A stretch of 64,000 bases of DNA. Origin: Rhodococcus sp. 4CII (GTDB lineage Bacteria; Actinomycetota; Actinomycetes; Mycobacteriales; Mycobacteriaceae). The translations under genes were made by a program, and so were the position numbers. The notes below the pieces were generated by a model that saw only the letters and a list, made by a program, of their open reading frames with translations, did no database searches and had not been told where the DNA came from. The DNA is taken from contig NZ_JACCFE010000002.1 in NCBI RefSeq assembly GCF_014256275.1, forward strand, positions 7,751,501-7,815,500. The letters run 5' to 3'. Below, one piece after another: positions 9,842 to 19,156 of the stretch. The first letter of the stretch is position 1. Each line of letters starts with the position of its first letter.

Positions 9842-11221
9842 ATGAAACCTCCCCTACGCGTCGACGTCGAGGCCGTAGTCGATGGTGCACCGTTCTCTCG
9901 CTTGCAGAAACGTACGCTCGCAATCTGCATCGCGATCGCAATCCTGGACGGCTTCGACGTTCAGTCGATCGGCTTCGCCGCACCGGCCATCGCCAAGGAT
10001 TGGGGGCTCCCGGTCTCGGCGTTCGGCCTGGTTTTCTCCGCGGGACTCGTCGGCATGATGTTGGGAGGAATGGCTTTCGGTCCGATCGCCGATCGGATCG
10101 GGCGTCGCAAGGTCATTCTGCTGTGTACTGTGGGGGTCGCGGTCTTCACCTTACTTCAGACCATCGCCCCCAATGTCGAGACCCTCCTAGCGCTCCGCTT
10201 TGTGTGTGGCATCGGCCTCGGCGGACTCACACCGAACCTGATCGCACTGGCGTCCGAGTACGCCCCAGCTCGTCGTCGCTCCACCGTCGTCACCGTTGTG
10301 GTGTCGTCGATGTCCCTCGGTGGCATGGTGGGCGGCTTTCTGGCGGCCTACCTGATACCCCATTACGGTTGGCGCACTGTATTTGCCGCCGGTGGAGTCC
10401 TGACCTTGATCATCTTGTTAATTGCCTGGCGAGCGCTTCCGGAGTCGATCCGCTTCCTCGCGGTGACCGGACAGAATGAGCGAGCAGCCAAGATTCTCGG
10501 GAGGCTTGCCCCGGCGGTTCAGGCAGACGCGACGAAGAGCGCGTTCGTCCTGCCGGAAAAGGCTATTCGTCGCTCCCCGGTGCGGACGTTGTTCACCGAA
10601 CATCGGTCGGTGGTGACGATTCTGCTCTGGATTGTCTTCGGCATGAACCTGTTCGTCGCATACTTCCTGCTGAACTGGATGCCGTCGCTCTTCACCGCGG
10701 CCGGCCTCAGCGCGTCCCTTGCCCTAGTGGCGACATCGCTGTACAACTTTGGTGGGGTTGTGGGTGGCGTTACTATAGGTCTGATTGCGGACTACCGACG
10801 ATCTGCCACCGGCATCCTTGCCGCCAGCTACCTCATCGCTGCGGTGTCCATCGCCGCCACCGCGACGGCGATCGGCAACACCGCCCTCATGCTGATTGCG
10901 CTGTTCGTTGTCGGCTTCGGCATATCCGGTGGACAGACCGGGATCAGCGCGGTCGGCGCCGACGTCTACCCGACGGTTGCCCGTTCCACCGGCCTCGGCT
11001 GGGCCTACGGCGTCGGCCGAGTCGGATCGATCATCGGCCCGCTCGTTGGCGGGTTCCTCATCGCCGCCGGTTTGGCCTCCACCACGATCTTCAGCCTGAC
11101 GATCATTCCGACAATCCTCGCTGCTGTCGGCATCGTCTTACTCGCCGTGCGTCGCAGGAACATGCGTATCACAGGGCAGAGTATTGAGCCACCCTCGGTC
11201 GATCGGCAACTCCAGTCATGA
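9842..11221 (+). CDS. MFS transporter, aromatic acid:H+ symporter type
   Basis: Twelve-helix inner-membrane permease of 459 residues. Seen: DGFDVQSIGFAAPAI in the first helix, the signature start of the aromatic acid/H+ symporter (PcaK-like) family; the MFS loop motif GPIADRIGRRKV after helix 2; a repeat-like motif (GLIADYRRSATGI) in the second half; and strongly hydrophobic segments throughout. The ATG at 9842 follows AAAGAGGA; an earlier in-frame start at 9716 adds a hydrophilic, Pro-rich stretch and is less likely. The neighbouring monooxygenase and CoA ligases suggest it imports the substrate of that pathway, probably an aromatic or alicyclic acid, but the substrate is inferred only from family. 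Confidence 0.9.
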   Translation: MKPPLRVDVEAVVDGAPFSRLQKRTLAICIAIAILDGFDVQSIGFAAPAIAKDWGLPVSAFGLVFSAGLVGMMLGGMAFGPIADRIGRRKVILLCTVGVAVFTLLQTIAPNVETLLALRFVCGIGLGGLTPNLIALASEYAPARRRSTVVTVVVSSMSLGGMVGGFLAAYLIPHYGWRTVFAAGGVLTLIILLIAWRALPESIRFLAVTGQNERAAKILGRLAPAVQADATKSAFVLPEKAIRRSPVRTLFTEHRSVVTILLWIVFGMNLFVAYFLLNWMPSLFTAAGLSASLALVATSLYNFGGVVGGVTIGLIADYRRSATGILAASYLIAAVSIAATATAIGNTALMLIALFVVGFGISGGQTGISAVGADVYPTVARSTGLGWAYGVGRVGSIIGPLVGGFLIAAGLASTTIFSLTIIPTILAAVGIVLLAVRRRNMRITGQSIEPPSVDRQLQS

Positions 11222-11487
11222 TCGCGATATCCGATGCGATCCACGCGGCCACCGCCTTGTGGCTGTTCACCCTAGCTGGAAGGAACGCGGTCGACGTCTC
11301 GGGTCTCGGAGGGATGTTTCCTGGCCCCTATCGAGCAGCTGCTCGACACATCGCCAGAACAGGGACTCAGAAAGAGCGAAACATCCTGGTGTCAGGCCCC
11401 GTCGATCGACGGAGATCGCACAACTTTGCCACTGGCGTCGCGACGGCCCTGGCTCATCACTGATTTCGAAACCAAAGGTAAAAGAGA

Positions 11488-13329
11488 ATGTCAACCCCTT
11501 TCAGCATATCCGAAGCAGAATTGGACGAACTTCGGGCCCGCTACCGTCACGAGCGCGACGTCCGCATGACGAAACGGCGGGCGAAGGCACGCAAAAGTAC
11601 GGCAACGTTGGCCGATGTCGGCCTCAGCGAGGCTGATCCACACATGCCTCCGATCCACCGTGAACCGCTGACCGACGAGGTGGACGTGCTCGTGATCGGC
11701 GGTGGGCTTTCCGGAATCCTGAGCGGCGCGCACCTCCGTATGCGCGGCGTGCAGTCGATCCGAGTTCTCGACAAGGCTGGCGACTTCGGCGGTGTCTGGT
11801 ACTGGAACCGCTATCCCGGCGCCCAGTGCGATGTCGAGTCATACATTTACCTGCCGCTACTGGAGGAAACGGGCTACATCCCGACCGAAAAGTACACCCG
11901 TCAACCGGAAATTCTGGACTACTGCCGGAAGGCCGCACGCCACTTCGACCTATACCGCGACACGTGCTTCCAGACACAGGTGACGGGGTTGGAGTGGGAT
12001 GAAAGGAGGCGACGCTGGACGGTACACACCGATCGTGGTGACGCGATGCGCGCGCGATTCGTGCTGATGGCGAACGGTCCGATGGACAAGCCGCGGCCGC
12101 CGGCGATCCCTGGGATCGAGACCTTTCGTGGCCATGCCTTTCACAGTAGCCGGTGGGACTACGAGTACACGAAGGGTAGCGCCGAGGGTGACTTGAGCGG
12201 GTTGGCGGACAAGTCGGTCGGAATCATCGGCACAGGCGCTACTGCGGTGCAGATCGTGCCTCATCTCGGTCGGTCGGCGAAGCAGGTGTACGTGTTCCAG
12301 CGGACACCGTCCACCGTGGCCCCTCGCAACAACCGGCCAACGGACCCGTCGTGGGTGGCGTCGTTGGAACCCGGCTGGCAGCAGCGTCGTATCCACAACT
12401 TCACCGCGCTCATCTCGGGTGTTGCAGGGCTGGAAGATCTCGTCGACGACGGTTGGACGTACGCCTTCAAAAAGCTGATGTGCAATCCGGACTTTGTCGG
12501 CCTTTCTCCCGCGGAGCGGGCGGCGCGCACCGAGGTCGCGGACCTGGAACTGGGCGAGGAAGTTCGCGCCCGGATCGACTCGATCGTGAGTGATCCGGCC
12601 ACGGCCGAAAGCCTGAAGGGCTATTACTACTACTTTTGCAAGCGGCCCGGCTTTCATGACGAGTACCTCCAGACGTTTGAACGCCCGAACGTCTCGCTGG
12701 TGGATACGAAAGGCGCTGAAATCGAGCGAATCACGCCGGACGGACTTGTCGTCAATGGCGCCGAATACCCGCTTGACTGCCTGATCTTCGCCACCGGCTT
12801 CGATATCAACTCGGCCCGCACTCGCCGTGCTGGATTCGACGTCGTCGGCCGAGATGGGGTCAGTTTGACCGTGAAGTGGGCGGACGGCATGTCGTCGCTG
12901 CACGGCATGATGACCAGTGGTTTCCCGAACCTGGCGTTCAGTCCCGGGGTCAATTCCCAGTTCGCCCCGTTGACGATCAACTTCCCCACCGCACTGGGCG
13001 AATTCGCCCGGCATGTCGCCTTTGTCATTGCGCACTGCATCGACAACGAAGTAGAGGTATTCGACGTCGAGTCCGACGCGGAGGCAGGCTGGGTGCAGAC
13101 GATAAAGACGCGCTCGGCACGTAACGACCCGTACTCCCGGCAACGCCTCGAGCTCCTACAGGCATGTATTCCGGGCTTCTTCAACAACGAGGGTCGACCG
13201 GAGGACCTGCCGGAGACCGACGCGAACTTCGGCGGATCGGCGCTCGAGTTCTACGACATGTTGGAGAACTGGCGGGCCGAGGGCAGGTTCGCGGGTCTGT
13301 CACTCGAGCCCCGGAGGGCGGAACGTTGA
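11488..13329 (+). CDS. Type I Baeyer-Villiger monooxygenase, long form
   Basis: FAD/NADPH ketone monooxygenase, 613 residues. Seen: an N-terminal extension of about 65 residues, FAD motif GGGLSG (71-76), GGVWYWNRYPGAQCDVES (101-118), the BVMO fingerprint FRGHAFHSSRWD (213-224), and second dinucleotide motif GTGATA near 246. The extension and total length are closer to 4-hydroxyacetophenone or cyclododecanone monooxygenases than to CHMO. The ATG at 11488 follows AAAGGTAAAAGAGA. Its stop overlaps the next start (TGATG), so it is translationally coupled to the acyl-CoA synthetase pair. It shares only the general fold with the monooxygenase at 1806-3419; the two probably serve different pathways. 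Confidence 0.92.
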   Translation: MSTPFSISEAELDELRARYRHERDVRMTKRRAKARKSTATLADVGLSEADPHMPPIHREPLTDEVDVLVIGGGLSGILSGAHLRMRGVQSIRVLDKAGDFGGVWYWNRYPGAQCDVESYIYLPLLEETGYIPTEKYTRQPEILDYCRKAARHFDLYRDTCFQTQVTGLEWDERRRRWTVHTDRGDAMRARFVLMANGPMDKPRPPAIPGIETFRGHAFHSSRWDYEYTKGSAEGDLSGLADKSVGIIGTGATAVQIVPHLGRSAKQVYVFQRTPSTVAPRNNRPTDPSWVASLEPGWQQRRIHNFTALISGVAGLEDLVDDGWTYAFKKLMCNPDFVGLSPAERAARTEVADLELGEEVRARIDSIVSDPATAESLKGYYYYFCKRPGFHDEYLQTFERPNVSLVDTKGAEIERITPDGLVVNGAEYPLDCLIFATGFDINSARTRRAGFDVVGRDGVSLTVKWADGMSSLHGMMTSGFPNLAFSPGVNSQFAPLTINFPTALGEFARHVAFVIAHCIDNEVEVFDVESDAEAGWVQTIKTRSARNDPYSRQRLELLQACIPGFFNNEGRPEDLPETDANFGGSALEFYDMLENWRAEGRFAGLSLEPRRAER

Positions 13330-14255
13330 TGGCTGCCGATCCACTTACCGCATTGCTGCGGCCGTCCGCGGTCGCCGTCGTAGGTGCTTCCTCCGATCCC
13401 GCAAGCTATGCGTCGCGGCCCCTCCGATATCTGCTCGACGCCGGGTTCACGGGTCGGCTCGCGGCGGTCAACCCACGCAGGACCGAGACGATGGGAGTGC
13501 CGACTTACCCGACGATCACCGACATTCCGTTCGTGCCGGACGTGGCGCTAATCCTTGTCAATGCGGCCCTGGTGCCGGCCACTTTATTGGAGTGCGCCAA
13601 GGCCGGGGTGCCGTTTGCGATCAGCGTCGCGAGCGGGTTCGGAGAGGCTGGCAATTCGGTGCTCGACGACGAGGTCCGCAGGATCTGCACGGGGTCGGGG
13701 CTACGACTGCTGGGGCCGAACTGCATCGGTGCGCTGAACAATATCGACAATGTTCCGCTGACCTTTTCGACGGTGATCGGACAGATGCCGCTGTCGCCGG
13801 GGCCGTTGGCGGTGGTGGCGCAGAGCGGGGCCCTGACCAACGTCGTGCTGCAGACCTGCGCGTGCCGCGGGCTCGGCATCGGCTACGCGGTCACCTCAGG
13901 TAACGAACTCGACCTGGAGTGGGGCGAACTCGCACTCGCTGTGCTCGAGCAATCAGAGACCCGGGTGCTACTCGGCTACGTCGAGGCCTTCAAGAACCCC
14001 GAGACCGCACGCGAAGTCGGGCGCCGTGCACGTGAACTCGACAAAACCGTGATCGTCACGAAGTCTGGACGATCGGCTGCCGGGGCAGCAGCCTCCCGTT
14101 CCCACACGGGGAAGATCGCCGGCGACGGCCAGATGTGGGAGGCGGTGGCGAATGAATTTGGTTTGCTACCAGCAGCATCGCTCGACGAGCTTGTTGACAT
14201 CGCGGAGGTTCGGCTCGCCGAACTTGCCGCCGTCGCCGGGAGGGACGGACGATGA
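13329..14255 (+). CDS. NDP-forming acyl-CoA synthetase, CoA-binding/ligase subunit
   Basis: 308 residues. Seen: an N-terminal CoA-binding Rossmann domain (AVAVVGASSDPASYASRPLRYL; LLGPNCIGALN near 140) followed by the succinyl-CoA-synthetase-like ligase domain (VVAQSGALTNVV; TSGNELDLEWGELA) with the phosphorylated-histidine motif SRSHTGKIAG near residue 258. It ends right after DELVDIAEVRLAEL, where fused homologues continue into domain 5. The next gene overlaps by four bases (ATGA) and supplies the rest, so the two gene products should form one enzyme that makes an acyl-CoA from acid, CoA and ATP with a phosphohistidine intermediate. Confidence 0.88.
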   Translation: MAADPLTALLRPSAVAVVGASSDPASYASRPLRYLLDAGFTGRLAAVNPRRTETMGVPTYPTITDIPFVPDVALILVNAALVPATLLECAKAGVPFAISVASGFGEAGNSVLDDEVRRICTGSGLRLLGPNCIGALNNIDNVPLTFSTVIGQMPLSPGPLAVVAQSGALTNVVLQTCACRGLGIGYAVTSGNELDLEWGELALAVLEQSETRVLLGYVEAFKNPETAREVGRRARELDKTVIVTKSGRSAAGAAASRSHTGKIAGDGQMWEAVANEFGLLPAASLDELVDIAEVRLAELAAVAGRDGR

Positions 14256-15388
14256 GAACTGTGGTCATGACCGCCAGCGGCGGGATGGGTGCACTGGTCG
14301 CCGACATGGCGGCCGGCACATCCCTGGAACTCGTGCCGGTCACCGTGAAATTGTCGGGGCTTCCGGAGCTCTCGGGCAATCCTGTCGATATCGGACCCAT
14401 CGCCCAGCAGCCCGACACGACCAAGTTGGCCTACCTGACGTCGGTCGTTGAATCGGCGGCACGGCCAGACGTGTTGCTGCTGATACTGACCCCACTGGCC
14501 AACGATTTCCCGGACATCGGCGAAGAGATTCTGCGTGTGCTACCGACGTGGACCGCGCAGGGCGTCACCGTCGTCATCGCCTACATGGCGTCGGAAATCC
14601 GTCTGCCCGACGAGCTCGAGACCCGCCTTCGCCGGGCGGGCGCGGCAGTCATCGCGCAGCCACCACGAGCCGTCGCTGCACTGGCAGCCCTCGCCGCACG
14701 GCGTGCGTCGTCGACGCTGAGCACCGGCAAGCCGATCGCAGCACGCCAGCCGGAGCAGAAGCTCCCTGAAGATGCGTTCGATTTGCTCGCTCTGCACGGC
14801 ATGGTCCTCCCACAACAGGCCGCTGCGCACTCGGCGGAGGCGGCAGTCGCGATCGGTGACCGGATCGGATACCCGGTCGTCGCGAAAATTGAGTCCGACG
14901 CGGTTGCGCACCGTACCCAGCTCGGCGGCGTGATCGTCGGAATCCGCAACGCCGTCGAACTGCAGGCCGCTTACGCCACCCTCGACACAAGGTTTTCCGA
15001 GCACATCCGGGGCGGTACCGGGTACGTACTCGTCCAGCAACAGAACGTGGGCGAGGAGTTCCTCATCGGTATCGTCACCGATCCGGAGTTCGGGCCGGTG
15101 CTGACGATCGGGTCGGGTGGGGTCACGGCGGAGCTGGACAAGGACATGGTTTTCCTCCCCCTTCCGTGCGCGCCGGGGGAGATCGAGGCAGCGGTCCGCA
15201 CATTGCGGCGGTATCCACTTTTCACCGGATACCGCAACCTGCCGCCGTTGAACCTCCGCGCGCTGCTGTCGGCCGTCGACGCACTGGTCGCTGCATACGA
15301 CGCCGAGCCGGGGATCACCGAGATCGAGGTGAACCCTCTCATGATCGACGGCGCTCGGGCCTGTGCCGTGGATGTCCTGATCGGATGA
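14252..15388 (+). CDS. NDP-forming acyl-CoA synthetase, ATP-grasp subunit
   Basis: 378 residues. Seen: an N-terminal ligase domain 5-like part (about 1-165, VVMTASGGMGALVADM ... VVESAARPDVLLLILTP) and a C-terminal ATP-grasp_5 domain (about 170-378) with YPVVAKIESDAVAHRTQLGG, VLVQQQNVGEEFLIG and ITEIEVNPLMI. Together with the preceding gene it reconstitutes the 1-2-5-3-4 domain order of fused synthetases. The gene break lies between domains 2 and 5, unlike the archaeal alpha (1-2-5)/beta (3-4) split. Four-base overlap with the upstream gene indicates coupling. Likely to activate an acid formed downstream of the Baeyer-Villiger step. Confidence 0.88.
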   Translation: MRTVVMTASGGMGALVADMAAGTSLELVPVTVKLSGLPELSGNPVDIGPIAQQPDTTKLAYLTSVVESAARPDVLLLILTPLANDFPDIGEEILRVLPTWTAQGVTVVIAYMASEIRLPDELETRLRRAGAAVIAQPPRAVAALAALAARRASSTLSTGKPIAARQPEQKLPEDAFDLLALHGMVLPQQAAAHSAEAAVAIGDRIGYPVVAKIESDAVAHRTQLGGVIVGIRNAVELQAAYATLDTRFSEHIRGGTGYVLVQQQNVGEEFLIGIVTDPEFGPVLTIGSGGVTAELDKDMVFLPLPCAPGEIEAAVRTLRRYPLFTGYRNLPPLNLRALLSAVDALVAAYDAEPGITEIEVNPLMIDGARACAVDVLIG

Positions 15389-15438
15389 GTAGGACGCGGT
15401 GAGCAGCAACATCAATTATTTCATCTGGAAGGACTGAC

Positions 15439-15822
15439 GTGGACGCCGTAACAGAAAAGCAGCTGGATAAGCACTGGAACACATTTCTGGGCAAGGTACC
15501 GCCGATCATCGACTCCGTGAAGCAGCTCAGCCCAAGCTACTTCCAGCACTACACGCAGGCACGCGACGATGTGCTGCAGGACAATCCCGACGGCCTCAGC
15601 CTCGCCATGAAAGAACTGATCTTCGTCATCATCGACATCTGGCGGGAGAACCCCAGCGGCGGCAAGAACCACATCGAGGCCGCGCTGCGTGCGGGCGTAA
15701 CGCTCCAACAGATCCGCGAAGCCATGGTGATGATCCTGCTGTGCAACGGCATGGTCACCTACGGCCGGATCGGGGACGAACTGTTCCAACATGCACTGAA
15801 AATCCAAGGCGAATCCGAATAG
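15439..15822 (+). CDS. Carboxymuconolactone decarboxylase-family protein
   Basis: 127-residue all-helical CMD-fold protein. Seen: KELIFVIIDIWRENP, then GGKNHIEAALRAGVTLQQIREAMVM, the conserved CMD helix pair with the family His, and no CxxC motif. It is therefore of the decarboxylase-like rather than the AhpD peroxidase-like type. An ATT/GTG/ATG-rich start region exists; GTG at 15439 follows AAGGACTGAC. It lies between the acyl-CoA synthetase and an enoyl-CoA hydratase on the same strand. Many such genes sit in ring-cleavage clusters as accessory decarboxylases or isomerases; the precise reaction cannot be deduced. Confidence 0.8.
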   Translation: MDAVTEKQLDKHWNTFLGKVPPIIDSVKQLSPSYFQHYTQARDDVLQDNPDGLSLAMKELIFVIIDIWRENPSGGKNHIEAALRAGVTLQQIREAMVMILLCNGMVTYGRIGDELFQHALKIQGESE

Positions 15823-15855
15823 CGCAATTGAACGCGCGACGAAAGGCAACAACAC

Positions 15856-16692
15856 ATGGAGTACACAGCACTGGCCGTCGAGGTCCGTGAAGGAATCGCC
15901 TGGGTGACCATGAATCGCCCCGAAAAACGAAACGCGATTTCCGCGCAGATGATGCGCGAGATGCGGCACTTCCTGGAGGAGACCAAGTACGACGCCGATG
16001 TCCACGCGGTCGTGATCAGCGGCGCAGGCCCACACTTCTGCTCCGGACACGATCTATTGGCGCACAAGGAACTCGGCAGCGGACCCCGGCCCTGGAGTGA
16101 GGACCAGTCGCGCGCCTACCTGGACTTCATCTTCGATCACTGGTATTGGCCGCTCAAGGACTACCCCAAGCCGCTGATCGCGGCGGTACACGGCACAGCA
16201 GCGGCCGGTGGTGCCGAGCTCGCCCTGCTGTGCGACATCACGCTGGCCACGCCGGATGCAGTTTTCGACTACAGCGTGCTGCGCGCAACCGGCGTATTCA
16301 TGTCGCAGATGCTGGTGTATACGGCCGGCTGGAAGGCCGCCCACGAGATCTACCTGACAGGCGGGACAGTCCACGCCGCCGAAGCGCTCCGGCTGCGAAT
16401 GATCAACCGTATCGTCTCACAGGAGAACCTGCTCAACGAGGCAGAGCGGCTGGGTACGATCATATCGCGGATGCCGATGGAGTCGCTGAAGCTCGGCAAA
16501 ATCGCGACCAGGCACGCCTACGATCTCGCCGGTTTGCGCGAGGCTTGGTTCTACGGCAAGGAGGCGGATATCCTCGCCCATCTCGTCGCAGGTGACGAAG
16601 TCGAATCCAACATCCGACACGAGCAGGGTGTCACCGCCGCGATCCAGTGGCGGAAGGAACGATTCGTCGGTCTGGACGTGCCGTTCGAGTGA
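15856..16692 (+). CDS. Enoyl-CoA hydratase/isomerase
   Basis: Crotonase-fold protein, 278 residues. Seen: MNRPEKRNAIS near residue 19, the CoA/oxyanion-hole region HFCSGHDLLAH (about 60-70), a second oxyanion-hole element AVHGTAAAGGAELALLCD (near 112-129) and a C-terminal helical part. In classical hydratases two Glu act as acid/base; here the first falls in GGAELAL, while the second position is occupied differently (YSVLRATGVF), so isomerase, hydrolase or C-C lyase activity is also possible. RBS GAAAGG precedes the ATG at 15856. It follows the CMD-family gene by 33 bases and belongs to the same operon. Confidence 0.88.
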   Translation: MEYTALAVEVREGIAWVTMNRPEKRNAISAQMMREMRHFLEETKYDADVHAVVISGAGPHFCSGHDLLAHKELGSGPRPWSEDQSRAYLDFIFDHWYWPLKDYPKPLIAAVHGTAAAGGAELALLCDITLATPDAVFDYSVLRATGVFMSQMLVYTAGWKAAHEIYLTGGTVHAAEALRLRMINRIVSQENLLNEAERLGTIISRMPMESLKLGKIATRHAYDLAGLREAWFYGKEADILAHLVAGDEVESNIRHEQGVTAAIQWRKERFVGLDVPFE

Positions 16693-16799
16693 CGACGCGG
16701 AGCCTGTTCCCTTCTTCCCGGGTGCGGGTTGCCCGCGGGCGGTAACTGGGTCGTGGCAGCGCTGCGCTGCTGAATGGCCAGAGAGGAACCGACACACCA

Positions 16800-17305
16800 T
16801 GTCCGGCTGACCGCAACACAGCGAGCTCGAGACGATCGACAACGGCAGTCGTTCGGCGGGAGGGGCGGCGCCGACGACGATCTCGGGACCACTTTTGTCG
16901 CCCGATGCCGTCACCTCCGCAGTCCGCGAGATCCGGACTGGTGAGCGAGCAATTTCGCCCTGCCCTCTCGATATCGGCACTGCCGTTTCCCCGGTTCAGC
17001 CTGGCCGTCACACAATCTTCCCGCACATCGCGAACCCATTACTGCTCGACGACGGCCGATACATCTGCTTCGTCACCTCGGATGGGACGACTACCGTGGG
17101 ATGGCCATCGAGTGGCACGGCCGAGTGGGTGGTCGCCGGGGCGCCCTGGTCGTCGCCGGCGACGCCCTTTGCGGTTACGTGGCCTGCGGTGCCCGCCGGG
17201 GAGGTTGCACGGAGGCAGCGATGTGACCACTTCATCGGACTGCTCGGAGTCGACGACGTCGTCGTCGAGGAGGTCCTGGTTATTCCCCCGAGCAGCCGTT
17301 CATGA
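16800..17305 (+). pseudogene. Decayed cyclase-family (kynurenine formamidase-like) gene copy
   Basis: Seen: after ATGTCCGGCTGA, which stops at once, the frame reads HSELETIDNGSRSAGG, then LLSPDAVTSAVREIRTGERA, CPLDIGTAVSPV and HTIFPHIANPLLLDD. These segments align in order with the intact cyclase at 19157-20089 (RELERIENGRRSAWG, LSPVAVRAATREIQTGERV, LPLDLPTPP, HRIFRHSELVLDD). After about 17060 the similarity fades. Inference: a paralogous copy that was truncated and point-mutated; it lies between the hydratase and ligase genes of the same operon, so a tandem arrangement of two cyclases existed earlier. Confidence 0.7.
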
Positions 17306-17403
17306 TCGCCAATTACGTTGCGGCCACGGAAGTCGAGTGTTCGAGGTGTGCCCAGCTGTCACTGCGCGCGGGTTCATTCCGTATGGACGAAAAGGAGAAG
17401 CAC

Positions 17404-18984
17404 ATGCCGAACGGACAGAGCGCCAACGGCTCGGTTTCATTCGAGCCGTTGACCCCGACGGCGTATCTGGACCGGGCGGCCGCCGCACATGGCGACCGGG
17501 TCGGTGTGGTGGACGGTCACTCCCGATGGACCTACACGGAGCTGAGGGAACGATGCATGCGGCTGGCCGGGGCATTGGCCCCGTTGGCGCACCGCAGGCC
17601 GGTCGCGGTGCTCGCTCCGAACACACATGTACTTCTGGAGGCGAATTTCGGAGTGCCATGGGCAGGAGTACCGCTCGTCTCGATCAACACTCGGCTCTCC
17701 GCGGGAGAGGTCGCTTACATTCTGCAGCACTCGAACGCTGGAGTGCTCGTGCACGACCCGATGTTCGACGACCTCGTCGGCGCCGTGTTTGCCGAGCTGT
17801 CGGAACCGCCCGTGCGGATCCGAGCCGGGCAGGAGTATGAAGACCTGCTCGCCGGGGCACAATCAGAGCACCGTACCCCGTCGGATGAACGCTCACTGCT
17901 GTCGATCAACTACACGTCCGGCACCACAGGACGGCCCAAGGGCGTGATGTACCACCACAGGGGCGCATCGCTGCAGTCGTTGGCAATGGTGGGCCATACC
18001 GGGTTGTCACCCTCCTCGATGTACCTGTGGACGCTGCCGATGTTCCACTGCAACGGCTGGTGCTTCCCATGGGCGGTGACCGCGGCGGCCGCAACGCATA
18101 TCTGCCTGCCCAAGGTTGACCCGACCGAAATATGGCGTCTAGTCCGCGAGGAGGGCGTGACACACCTGAGCGGAGCACCGACGGTCCTGGCGATGATCGC
18201 GCACGCGAAGGACGCAACGCCACTACCGAAGGGACGCCCTGTACGGATCACGACAGGAGGAGCGCCGCCGTCACCGGCCATCTTGCGGCGAATGGCGAAA
18301 CTCGGATTCGAGGTGACCCATCTGTACGGGCTCACCGAGACCTATGGACCGGCCATGTTGTGCGACTGGCGCCCAGAGTGGGACGATCTCGACCTGGACG
18401 CCCAATCCCGGCTCAAGGCCCGCCAGGGCGTCGGGAACATGATCTCCTGTACCGTGCGGGTAATCGCCGAGGACGGCTCCGACGTACCAGCCGACGGCAC
18501 CACGACGGGGCAAATCGCCCTGCGCGGCAACAACCTCATGCTGGGCTACTTGCACGATCCGGAGGCCACGCTGAACGCGGTGCCGGATGGGTGGTTTCGG
18601 ACCGGTGACCTCGGCGTCGTGCATCGCGATGGGTACATCGAGCTACGAGACCGGGCCAAGGACGTGATCATCTCAGGCGGAGAGAACATCGCGTCAGTCG
18701 AGGTCGAGCAGGCAATTCTAGACCACCCGGCGGTGCTGGAGGCTGCGGTGATCGCAATGCCGGACGAGCGATGGGGCGAGGTCCCGGCCGCGTACATCAC
18801 GCTACAAGAGGGCGCCTCGACGACCGCGGAAGAGATCGTCGAGCACGTGCGAAGTCGACTCGCCCGGTTCAAGGCACCCAAGATGGTGAGTTTCGGCGAG
18901 CTTCCCAAAACCTCCACCGGTAAGATCCAGAAACACCTACTTCGCGAGAAGGCATGGGCTGGCATCGCACGCCAAATCCAATGA
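17404..18984 (+). CDS. AMP-forming acyl-CoA synthetase (fatty-acyl/aryl-CoA ligase)
   Basis: ANL-superfamily ligase, 526 residues: acid + ATP + CoA to acyl-CoA + AMP + PPi. Seen: P-loop-like YTSGTTGRPKG (170-180), TTGGAPPSPAILRRM and the motif HLYGLTETYGP, DGWFRTGDLG and the hinge RDRAKDVIISGGENI, and the C-terminal catalytic Lys in PKTSTGKIQKHLLRE. The start ATG at 17404 is preceded by AAGGAG eight bases upstream; an ATG at 17383 would lack a ribosome site. Similar to medium-chain fatty-acid and DMSP-type (methylmercaptopropionyl-CoA) ligases; substrate unknown. A second, NDP-forming synthetase lies in the same operon, so at least two acids are probably activated in this pathway. Confidence 0.92.
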   Translation: MPNGQSANGSVSFEPLTPTAYLDRAAAAHGDRVGVVDGHSRWTYTELRERCMRLAGALAPLAHRRPVAVLAPNTHVLLEANFGVPWAGVPLVSINTRLSAGEVAYILQHSNAGVLVHDPMFDDLVGAVFAELSEPPVRIRAGQEYEDLLAGAQSEHRTPSDERSLLSINYTSGTTGRPKGVMYHHRGASLQSLAMVGHTGLSPSSMYLWTLPMFHCNGWCFPWAVTAAAATHICLPKVDPTEIWRLVREEGVTHLSGAPTVLAMIAHAKDATPLPKGRPVRITTGGAPPSPAILRRMAKLGFEVTHLYGLTETYGPAMLCDWRPEWDDLDLDAQSRLKARQGVGNMISCTVRVIAEDGSDVPADGTTTGQIALRGNNLMLGYLHDPEATLNAVPDGWFRTGDLGVVHRDGYIELRDRAKDVIISGGENIASVEVEQAILDHPAVLEAAVIAMPDERWGEVPAAYITLQEGASTTAEEIVEHVRSRLARFKAPKMVSFGELPKTSTGKIQKHLLREKAWAGIARQIQ

Positions 18985-19156
18985 CGCGGGGTGAATCACT
19001 GGGTTGTGAACCGATAGCACGCACCCGTGGCAAGCGAACCGACCTGTTCGAGGATGCTTTCGGGCCATCCGACCACGCGGTTCGGCGTCGGATCCGCGAC
19101 GGGGCACAGCTACCGTGGCGGTCCCGCATTGTGAGTAACGAGGAAGGAGTCAGAAA

